Positions 1 to 6,255 of a stretch of 9,514 nt of DNA are shown one piece after another. How positions within the stretch are numbered: the stretch's first letter is position 1; each line of letters starts with the position of its first letter. The position numbers and the translations under genes are program-made. This stretch comes from Alphaproteobacteria bacterium (GTDB lineage: Bacteria > Pseudomonadota > Alphaproteobacteria > Rickettsiales > UBA3002), in NCBI GenBank assembly GCA_021732545.1, contig JAKFUW010000162.1:1-9514 (forward strand). The letters run 5' to 3'. Under the pieces are notes generated by a model. That model was not told the DNA's origin and searched no databases. It was given only the letters and a program-made list of their open reading frames with translations.

Positions 1-315
1 TATGATTTCGGATTTTTATCGCCCTGCCCCGCCCATGGTTTGGTGCTGCAAGGCGACCGCGATGAGATCGTGCAAGAAAATGCTGTGTCGCAATTGGTGA
101 GCAAACTTCGCGCGCAAAAAGGCCTGAAGATTGATTATAAAGTGATTCCAGGTGCTGACCATTATTACCGCAACACCATGGACCAAATGTGCAGCGAAGT
201 GGAACATTATATTGTGAGCAAAAATGATGAATTGCGCTCGCGTCCGCGCATCAGGCCGGATAGAAAGCGCCGCCAGTTACCGGCCGACGAGCTCCCGTTA
301 TCGAAGGAAGCGTAA
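1..315 (+). CDS. alpha/beta hydrolase (COG2945-like), C-terminal part
   Basis: The 5' end lies outside the window. The reading frame is open from base 1 and ends with TAA at 313-315, leaving 104 residues. The visible part starts YDFGFLSPCPAHGLVLQGDRDE and matches the last third of alpha/beta hydrolase folds. The strand LVLQGDRDE holds the likely catalytic acid (Asp codons 55-57 or 61-63), and PGADHYY holds the likely catalytic histidine (codon 160-162). The nucleophile serine would lie upstream, so it cannot be checked. The YDF..L.PCP.....QGD pattern recalls the small COG2945 'alpha/beta superfamily hydrolase' group common in Alphaproteobacteria; the substrate is unknown. After the fold comes a basic tail (RSRPRIRPDRKRRQLP). 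This tail is encoded opposite the 3' end of anmK, so the two genes overlap tail to tail by 65 bp. The fold assignment is fairly sure; the function is not. Confidence 0.8.
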   Translation, partial: YDFGFLSPCPAHGLVLQGDRDEIVQENAVSQLVSKLRAQKGLKIDYKVIPGADHYYRNTMDQMCSEVEHYIVSKNDELRSRPRIRPDRKRRQLPADELPLSKEA

Positions 316-1330
316 GCGGCAAACCAAGCCGCGAACGCACTGCCAAAAACGCGAAAGCCTGGGCTTCCAGCGCGTCGCCTTCCCAGCCCACGGCCTCCAC
401 AGGTTCGATTCCGCCGAGTTGGCGGTTTAGTTCAGCCATCAGCGCTTTGTTATGGCGACCACCGCCCGCAGCCAGCCACCTTCGCGGCGCATGGGGGAAA
501 AAATCGAGCGCTTTAGCCACGGACGCTGCGGTGAAATAGGTCAGCGTGGCAATCGCATCCTCTTTGTTCATATGCATCACCGGCTCAATTCCAAAGTCAT
601 AACGATCCAGCGATTTAGGCGGTGGGCTTGCAAAATAGGTGTCGTATAAATAGCCCTCGATCGCCACACGATTGACCATCCCTGCCGCTGCCAGCGCGCC
701 ATCTTTATCGTAATGCGCGCCAGTGGTGCGAAGCACCATATCGTTTATCAACGCGTTGCCAGGGCCGGTATCAAAGGCCAGCAACCACGGGCTATTGGTT
801 TCCTCATCAATCCATGTCACATTCGCAATGCCGCCAATGTTCAAAATCGCCACGGGCTTGGGCAAATCACGCGCCATAGCGGCATGAAACAGCGGCACCA
901 GCGGCGCGCCTTGGCCGCCTTCCGCCAGATCTTTGCTTCTGAAATCAAACACCACATCAATCCCCGTCATGGATGATAATAATGCAGGGTTGCCAATCTG
1001 CCATGTTAAGCCAAGCTGCGGCCTGTGATCAATCGTCTGGCCGTGAAAGCCCAGCACATGAATGTCGGCGGGTTTCATATTTGCCTGCTCCAACAGCATT
1101 TTCACCGCCTGCGCGTGGCGCTGCGTCAGTTCTTGCGACACGGCAGGAATATCGGCCTGCTGCTGCATGGCAATGGTCAGGCTTTCCTGAAATGCGTCTT
1201 CATACGGCACCGTCAGCCACGGCCCACGCTCAAAAACACTACGGCCATCGGTACGCACCAATGCCGCGTCCACCCCATCAAGCGAGGTGCCGCTCATCAG
1301 GCCGATTGCCCAGAAGGAGTTATTAGTCAC
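251..1330 (-). CDS. anmK: anhydro-N-acetylmuramic acid kinase
   Basis: AnmK uses ATP to open the 1,6-anhydro ring of anhydro-MurNAc and phosphorylate it, giving MurNAc-6-phosphate, a cytoplasmic step of peptidoglycan recycling. The 359 residues are near full family length (E. coli about 369). Family motifs occur in order: phosphate-binding GLMSGTSLDGVD (10-21), GFHGQTIDHRP (94-104), WQIGNPALL (110-118), FRSKDLAEGGQGAPLVP (130-146), NIGGIANVTW (164-173), AFDTGPGNALIND (185-197, with Asp187 the likely catalytic base), GGGRHN (289-294) and a C-terminal RRPVTGG. The start is GTG at 1330-1328, preceded by a GGAG (1345-1342 on the minus strand) about 11 nt away; both lie inside an arm of the inverted heptad array shared with tyrS. 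The stop is TGA at 253-251. A weak promoter candidate reads leftward in the spacer (TTGCTT at 1393-1388, CATATT at 1369-1364, 18-nt gap). No murQ or amgK is visible nearby, so the fate of the product is unknown. Confidence 0.96.
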   Translation of the reverse strand: MTNNSFWAIGLMSGTSLDGVDAALVRTDGRSVFERGPWLTVPYEDAFQESLTIAMQQQADIPAVSQELTQRHAQAVKMLLEQANMKPADIHVLGFHGQTIDHRPQLGLTWQIGNPALLSSMTGIDVVFDFRSKDLAEGGQGAPLVPLFHAAMARDLPKPVAILNIGGIANVTWIDEETNSPWLLAFDTGPGNALINDMVLRTTGAHYDKDGALAAAGMVNRVAIEGYLYDTYFASPPPKSLDRYDFGIEPVMHMNKEDAIATLTYFTAASVAKALDFFPHAPRRWLAAGGGRHNKALMAELNRQLGGIEPVEAVGWEGDALEAQAFAFLAVRSRLGLPLTLPSITGARRPVTGGAFYPA

Positions 1331-1434
1331 CAGTTGCCAGTCTCCAGTTGTTTAATTGGTAGCAATATGGCATGTGTCGAACCATTGAAGCAATCTTTTA
1401 CTGGAGACTGACAACTGGTGACTGACGACTTTCT
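1314..1434. repeat. inverted array of ACT-led 7-nt units spanning both gene starts
   Basis: Two 24-nt arms, 1325-1348 and 1400-1423, are inverted copies of each other with one mismatch, separated by a 51-nt spacer (1349-1399). Each arm consists of 7-nt units beginning ACT. Rightward from 1400 they are ACTGGAG, ACTGACA, ACTGGTG, ACTGACG, then ACTTTCT. Leftward from 1348 they are ACTGGAG, ACTGGCA, ACTGGTG, ACTAATA, then ACTCCTT. In both arms the first unit contains GGAG and the third contains the GTG start codon, so the array supplies the ribosome binding site, start codon and first codons (Met-Thr) of both anmK and tyrS. The layout recalls the short tandem heptanucleotide repeats (STRR) of cyanobacteria, but I cannot say they are related. 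The spacer is the only place for a shared divergent promoter; no strong sigma-70 match is seen there. Confidence 0.85.
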
Positions 1435-2863
1435 CACAATCTGCCAACAACGCGGCTTTTTTCATCAATGCACCGATGAGGATGCCTTGCGCCAACTGGT
1501 GACCACGCAAATAGGCGTGCCGGCTTATATCGGGTTTGATTGCACCGCGCCGAGCCTGCATGTGGGAAGCTTGTTGCAAATTATGTTACTGCGCTGGTGG
1601 CAAAAATGCGGCCAAAAACCCATTGTGCTGATGGGTGGCGGCACCACCAAAATCGGCGATCCATCCGGCAAAGACGAAGCCCGCAAAATGCTCACTGATG
1701 ATGACATCGCGGCCAATATGGACGGCATCAAGCAGGTGTTTGCCAAGTTTTTGACCTTCGACCACTCCCCCCTTGAGGGGGAGTCGAAGAGCGCAAAGCG
1801 CGATTCGGTGGGGGGACAAACAGCCTCTAGTACATTACCCCCCACCAAATCGCAAAGCGATTTGGCTCCCCCTCAGGGGGGGAGCAACAACAAAGCCATC
1901 ATGGTCAATAATGATGATTGGCTGAAAGATTTACCACTCATTGAACTACTACAATATGTCGCTCCTCATTTTTCAATCAATCGAATGTTGACGATGGATA
2001 GCGTGAAAAATCGGCTCGATCGTGAGCATGAAATGTCTTTTCTCGAATTTAATTACATGGTGATGCAAGCCTTCGATTTTCATGTATTGAACGCTACGTT
2101 GAGTTGCCGCTTGCAAATGGGGGGAAGCGACCAATGGGGTAACATTGTGATGGGGGTAGACTTAAACCGCCGATTAAATGTCGCCAAGACCAAATTTGTT
2201 TATCATGCAAATAGCGGCCTTAAGCGTGCTCTTATAGTTGAAAGTGAATCTTATCACAAAGCATTCGGAATGACTTCACCCCTGATTACAACCGCTTCTG
2301 GTGCTAAAATGGGTAAAACTGCAGCAGGCGCCATTTGGCTAAATCACGATGAAGCCAATCCGAATTATTCATTAAGTCCATTCGATTACTGGCAATTCTG
2401 GCGCAACACCGAAGATGGCGATGTGGAACGCTTTTTGAAATTATTTACTGATCTGGAATTGCCAGACATTGCAAGCATCATGAGCGGCAATATCAACGAT
2501 GCCAAAAAACGCTTGGCCACTGAAGCCACCGCCATGCTGCATGGTGAGCCTGCAGCGCATGAAGCTGCCGAAACCGCCCGCCAACTATTTGAGCAAGGCG
2601 GCATGGGCGCTGCGATGCCCGAATTCACCATAGAGCGCAGTGCGCTTGAAGCAGGAATCCCCGCCTTTAAATTGTTGCACATGGCAGGCCTTGCGGAAAG
2701 CGGTGGCGAAGCGCGCCGCCTGATTAAGGGCAATGGCGCAAAGATCAACGATGCGCCATTCACCGCAGAAGACCAAGCCGTGACGCTGGCTGATTTAACA
2801 GCAGATGGTTTCATCAAACTCTCCAAAGGCAAAAAGCAGCATATCAAAGTGCTGGTTGCTTAA
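1418..2863 (+). CDS. tyrS: tyrosyl-tRNA synthetase with in-frame insertions
   Basis: Cytoplasmic class I synthetase that charges tRNA-Tyr. The 481 residues exceed the usual 400-420. Visible features: AYIGFDCTAPSLHVGS (36-51, with the HIGH-type HVGS), VLMGGGTTKIGDPSGKDEAR (70-89), SFLEFNYMVMQAFDF (207-221), QMGGSDQWGNIV (233-244), the KMSKS-type loop KMGKT (297-301), YWQFWRNTED (324-333), and a C-terminal S4-like RNA-binding domain from about 415. The GTG start gives the expected N-terminus (MTDDFLTICQQRGFFHQCTD); GGAG at 1403-1406 lies 11 nt upstream, and both belong to the heptad array. Compared with the family as I remember it, there are three extra stretches: residues about 117-157, encoded by a palindromic repeat; about 254-279, before FGMTSPL; and about 311-316. 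All keep the frame and no active-site motif is lost, so the enzyme is probably functional. By hand count, GC falls from 54% (1441-1740) to 42% (1921-2400), then rises to 57% (2521-2820). Confidence 0.96.
   Translation: MTDDFLTICQQRGFFHQCTDEDALRQLVTTQIGVPAYIGFDCTAPSLHVGSLLQIMLLRWWQKCGQKPIVLMGGGTTKIGDPSGKDEARKMLTDDDIAANMDGIKQVFAKFLTFDHSPLEGESKSAKRDSVGGQTASSTLPPTKSQSDLAPPQGGSNNKAIMVNNDDWLKDLPLIELLQYVAPHFSINRMLTMDSVKNRLDREHEMSFLEFNYMVMQAFDFHVLNATLSCRLQMGGSDQWGNIVMGVDLNRRLNVAKTKFVYHANSGLKRALIVESESYHKAFGMTSPLITTASGAKMGKTAAGAIWLNHDEANPNYSLSPFDYWQFWRNTEDGDVERFLKLFTDLELPDIASIMSGNINDAKKRLATEATAMLHGEPAAHEAAETARQLFEQGGMGAAMPEFTIERSALEAGIPAFKLLHMAGLAESGGEARRLIKGNGAKINDAPFTAEDQAVTLADLTADGFIKLSKGKKQHIKVLVA
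1764..1885. repeat. palindromic element inserted in frame within tyrS
   Basis: This 122-bp imperfect palindrome is built of nested hairpins. An end hairpin pairs 1764-1771 with 1777-1784 (ACTCCCCC/GGGGGAGT). A second pairs 1865-1872 with 1878-1885 (GCTCCCCC/GGGGGAGC). A perfect 9-bp hairpin pairs 1845-1853 with 1857-1865 around AAA. The two halves pair over a long range: 1800-1815 with 1838-1853 at 15 of 16 positions. The element encodes residues about 117-157 of TyrRS, rich in Ser, Pro, Gly, Lys and Gln, without a stop. They sit between FLTF and AIMVNN, where other TyrRS have only a few residues. This is the organisation of a small non-autonomous mobile palindrome (MITE or REP-like, comparable in behaviour to the Rickettsia palindromic elements that enter coding genes). 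No transposase or clear target duplication is seen. Confidence 0.88.
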
Positions 2864-2865
2864 TG

Positions 2866-2977
2866 TTGTCATGCCGCATTTATTGCGGCATCTCCCTCAA
2901 CTATAGCACCAGACCCCGCAACTCTTCCATTCGCTCTGCGCTAAGCGCAACCGCTCATGGAATGTGCGGGGTGACAA
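2866..2977. repeat. intergenic palindromic repeat, long form
   Basis: This 112-bp element fills nearly all of the gap between the convergent stops of tyrS (2863) and the AsmA-like gene (2979). Its ends are inverted (TTGTCA at 2866-2871, TGACAA at 2972-2977). Inside are a perfect 8-bp hairpin (2871-2878 with 2884-2891) and a longer hairpin whose base pairs ACCCCGCA (2913-2920) with TGCGGGGT (2965-2972), continuing through TTCCAT/ATGGAA (2925-2930 and 2957-2962) to a small TGCGC/GCGCA tip (2937-2941 and 2945-2949). It shares a 14-nt and a 13-nt block with the element at 9212-9277 and so belongs to the same family. It may block transcription from both sides, but neither hairpin is followed by a T-run, so it is not a classic terminator. 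Confidence 0.82.
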
Positions 2978-2978
2978 C

Positions 2979-5900
2979 CTATGGCTTCGGTGCGAGCTTC
3001 TTCTCAAGCTCCGGCAAAGGCTGCAAAGGCGCTGGCGTTATCAGCGGAATGGGCGCAGCGCGTTGCGCAGGAAGAATGGGCGCATCGGGTTTGACCACTT
3101 GAAACGGTATTTTACCCGATGCTTTTACTGGCGGCTTAACAACCACAGGTTCTTCTTTCTCCACGGATTTTGGCACATCAAACAGATCAAAAAATTTGCG
3201 GGTGAATCCTGGCGTTAAAACCGACAATGGATTCACCGAAATCTTGGGGTCATCGTGCGAACCTTTGATGGAAAAATTAAACGCAAATAGGCTCTGGCCC
3301 TCGCCGCCTGCCAATGCCTGCCCTACCAACGGAATTTTACTGAGGATAGAATTGAGCACCTGAATCGGCGCGAGGTTACCTTCCAGATTCAACGTATTTT
3401 TGCGGATATGAATATCGCCAGAGGTGATGATCGCAAGCGATGGCCCTTTAGCCACCGCATTTTTCATACTGAATTCATCATCCACAAAGGTAAAATCGGT
3501 GGAGAGTGTATCGAATTTCATGCCCTGCCCCGTTAGTGTTTGCATGAGTCCAGTCAGCGAACTCAGGTTCAAAACACTGCCCAAAAGCGGCGCATCTTTA
3601 AGCACATAATCGGTGATGGTAAAACGCCCACTCAGCGGATTTCCAGCCTTGGAATCATCATAATCGCCTCGTATTTTCAGCTTACCATCCATCATTTCAT
3701 CGAGCGCATCCACACTGCGCGCCAGATTGCCGGCATTGCTTGAATTCATTGCAAATTTGCGAGTGCTCCCCTCGCGATAAATGCGCATATCCAGATCGCC
3801 TTTATCCAGAAATTTCGCATTCACCTGCGCCGATTCGCAGCGCTGCTGGTTACACATCACATCGGCCTTTACATCGCGCAAGCCTTGCTCTTTAGGCAGC
3901 CGCACTTCGCGTAAATCTAACGTGAGTGCAATCGCAGGAAACTGGCTGATACTATGTGTTTTCTCATCATCCTCAGGCACGCCCGACAAATCCAGCAATG
4001 CGCCTTTAACGCTGAGTTGATCGCCCGCTGTAGACTTCACATAATTCACTTGCGATAAATCCGTTTTACCGATTTTAAACGTGTGAAGCTGCACTGCTTG
4101 AAGCTGATTCAACACAGGATCGATTTTGATTTTACCCGCAGCCGTTGCACCCGATGTTGTGAACATAATGGTTGAATAATCGGGCGATGTATCGGGCTTG
4201 ATCGATAATGATGCCGCCTGCCCTATGGGTTTTTGATAGGCAATATCTTTGATGTTTATCTCGGTTTTGGATAGATCCGCATCGCCCGAAATCGTGTATC
4301 CCGCTGGCGAATGCTCGATGGTAGCATCCACCCCGATGGGGCCTTTAAATTCGTCGGATTCTGCCAGGCCAGCGCTCACCAACATCGCCTCACTCAGCGT
4401 GCCTTTGATGGAATAAATGCCAGTATCTACTCCCTTTTCTTGATACCCAAACGCAATGTTCTGGCCATTGACCATCCCATCGCCTTTAAAATCGAGCGCG
4501 GTGTTGCTGCCTTTGAATGTGCCGCTCGCGCCCAGCACCACCATGCCATTTTTCATTACGATATTGTCCATATTTGCGAGGCTAGCATCGATGTCATATT
4601 TCACACCATCCCAATTAATGTTTCCATCGCTGGAATGTTTGCCAAACGCATCAAATTCGAGCTTGATGACACCCTCGGTGTCGCCCGTGGTGCCTGTAAA
4701 ATCAGCAGGAATTTTGGAGAGAACTTCAAGATAAGGTGGCTGCAAAAATTTCACCACATCGGCAGCAGAGCTTGTGAGTTTTAGCTCGGCTTTCACCGGA
4801 GTGTTAGGGTGATTGAGATCGGTAAAAAATAAATTTGCCGCGCTAATTTTTGATCCAGTCATCGCCTTGGCCGACGTAATATCGGCCTTCATAGTAGTGC
4901 CGGTAAACATCACCTCACCATTTGCATCGGTTGCTTTGGGAAAGCCTTTGAGATATTCAACGCTCGTATGTTTCACCTTCACATAACTTTTCAAACATTC
5001 ATCGGGAAACACGTCTTTATCCAGATCGCCCGCTGCAATGCGAAGGCTGGCGGTGCCAAGCTCCGCCATGCCGCCACGGATCGAGGTGGTTGCCCACTCG
5101 CGCGAGGTGGGCGCCAGTGTAGCCGGCCAATATTTGTATAAATCATCGACCGGCATCATCTTGGCTGCACCATCAAAATTCACCGCGAGGCCTTCGGGTT
5201 TTTGAAGGATATCGCCCACTCCCGATATTTCGGTTTTTCCAAATTTCAACAATAATTCTGATAGTGTGAGTTGTTTATTTTCAAGATTGACAACGCCTTT
5301 TGCGATGAACAAATCGGGTGCCAACGTGTCTGTCAAATGCGGTTTAAACGCAATTTTTCCCGTCTCGCCTTTCACATCATAGGCCACTGCAATCGGTTCA
5401 AATTGCGTGTTTAAATTCGCACGCAAATCAATGTCCAGCGGCATATCAATCGTTGGTAGCTCAGCGCAATCAAGCAATCCATCGCACAACCATTGTGGGT
5501 TTGCGGATTTCATCCACACACTGGCCTTGGCATAAGGCGAGGCATTCGGGCTAATGTTCAATGAAGCATGAGTCGCAATCGTATGATCGTGCAGCTTTAG
5601 TTCTGCACCCAGTGTAAGGGCGTGAGATGATTCATCATCCATTTTCCAATCCAGATGCACATGGTTCAGCGCTAGCGAACGATCTTGCGCTTCAAGATAA
5701 AGCTGAATTTTTGCATCACGAATTTCCAGATGTGCAAACGGTGTTTTAAACGCTTCATCGCTTTGCGCACCCGCTGCAGGTGCGAGCAATGCAGCAAGCG
5801 GCAGTGATTGCGCATTGTTCCCGACCCACAGCCACGCGCCCTCTTTATTTTGCACAATGGTCAGTTGTGGCGATTGAATCACCAGATTTTCAGGAACTAT

Positions 5901-6230
5901 TTTCCCCAGCAACGCATCCCACATATTCAGGCGAATTAACACCTCGGGGAATGCCATAAAAACACCTTCGCTATTGGTTTTTATCGCAAGGTTTATCACA
6001 TTAATCACCGCAGGATTTTGCCAATCTTCCCATTTGAGCAATGTTTGTTCAATCTCGATGTTAAAGCCCGATTTCTGAGGGTTCAGCGCGGCAATCAACG
6101 TGTCATTAAACTGGCTGATATCGCGCGGGGCAAAAAGCAACCAGCCGATAAAACTCGCCACCACAATCGCCACAATGAAAGCCGCACCAAGTAAACACTT
6201 GCAGACCAGATAAAGGGGCTTAAGATTCAT
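2979..6230 (-). CDS. AsmA/YhdP-like membrane-anchored envelope protein
   Basis: A 1083-residue protein with one N-terminal membrane segment (about residues 12-33, LLGAAFIVAIVVASFIGWLL), then a long stretch of beta-rich, low-cysteine sequence likely to lie in the periplasm, ending in an AsmA-like C-terminal region (about 815-1018; e.g. GRFTITDYVLKDAPLLGSVL and GDIHIRKNTLNLEGNLAPI). This is the plan of the YhdP/AsmA/TamB group (DUF3971 plus AsmA-type C-terminus), described as bridge-like proteins that carry phospholipid between inner and outer membrane. The assignment is from sequence pattern, so the exact subfamily is uncertain. After the domain comes a 65-residue tail rich in Pro, Lys and Val (1019-1083) with about 16 prolines. 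Two close cysteine pairs (WLCDGLLDC and MCNQQRC) could form disulfides. The ATG is the first possible start, as an in-frame TAG lies 9 nt upstream, and the membrane segment supports it; no clear Shine-Dalgarno is seen. It diverges from glnE across only 25 bp and ends with TAG against the palindromic repeat. Confidence 0.85.
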   Translation of the reverse strand: MNLKPLYLVCKCLLGAAFIVAIVVASFIGWLLFAPRDISQFNDTLIAALNPQKSGFNIEIEQTLLKWEDWQNPAVINVINLAIKTNSEGVFMAFPEVLIRLNMWDALLGKIVPENLVIQSPQLTIVQNKEGAWLWVGNNAQSLPLAALLAPAAGAQSDEAFKTPFAHLEIRDAKIQLYLEAQDRSLALNHVHLDWKMDDESSHALTLGAELKLHDHTIATHASLNISPNASPYAKASVWMKSANPQWLCDGLLDCAELPTIDMPLDIDLRANLNTQFEPIAVAYDVKGETGKIAFKPHLTDTLAPDLFIAKGVVNLENKQLTLSELLLKFGKTEISGVGDILQKPEGLAVNFDGAAKMMPVDDLYKYWPATLAPTSREWATTSIRGGMAELGTASLRIAAGDLDKDVFPDECLKSYVKVKHTSVEYLKGFPKATDANGEVMFTGTTMKADITSAKAMTGSKISAANLFFTDLNHPNTPVKAELKLTSSAADVVKFLQPPYLEVLSKIPADFTGTTGDTEGVIKLEFDAFGKHSSDGNINWDGVKYDIDASLANMDNIVMKNGMVVLGASGTFKGSNTALDFKGDGMVNGQNIAFGYQEKGVDTGIYSIKGTLSEAMLVSAGLAESDEFKGPIGVDATIEHSPAGYTISGDADLSKTEINIKDIAYQKPIGQAASLSIKPDTSPDYSTIMFTTSGATAAGKIKIDPVLNQLQAVQLHTFKIGKTDLSQVNYVKSTAGDQLSVKGALLDLSGVPEDDEKTHSISQFPAIALTLDLREVRLPKEQGLRDVKADVMCNQQRCESAQVNAKFLDKGDLDMRIYREGSTRKFAMNSSNAGNLARSVDALDEMMDGKLKIRGDYDDSKAGNPLSGRFTITDYVLKDAPLLGSVLNLSSLTGLMQTLTGQGMKFDTLSTDFTFVDDEFSMKNAVAKGPSLAIITSGDIHIRKNTLNLEGNLAPIQVLNSILSKIPLVGQALAGGEGQSLFAFNFSIKGSHDDPKISVNPLSVLTPGFTRKFFDLFDVPKSVEKEEPVVVKPPVKASGKIPFQVVKPDAPILPAQRAAPIPLITPAPLQPLPELEKKLAPKP

Positions 6231-6255
6231 TGGAAACTAATTTCTGTGGATTATC

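Noticed and set aside
1349..1399. T-box or other tRNA-responsive leader before tyrS
   Set aside because: The spacer plus arm is under 100 nt and shows no T-box sequence or specifier-loop arrangement.
973..1411. Open frames on the plus strand inside anmK (e.g. 1025-1411)
   Set aside because: They are shadows of the well-conserved anmK reading frame and have no recognisable motifs or ribosome binding sites.
1764..1885. CRISPR-like or intein interpretation of the tyrS insertion
   Set aside because: There are no regularly spaced direct repeats and it is far too short for an intein; the signal is palindromic.
2863..3218. Plus-strand open frames starting at the tyrS stop and crossing the repeat
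   Set aside because: They run through the palindromic repeat and antisense to the Pro-rich tail of the AsmA-like gene; the sequence is low in complexity and has no start signal.
4311..4784. 157-codon plus-strand open frame within the AsmA-like gene
   Set aside because: It is antisense to a continuous 1083-codon frame, and its translation resembles no family I recognise.
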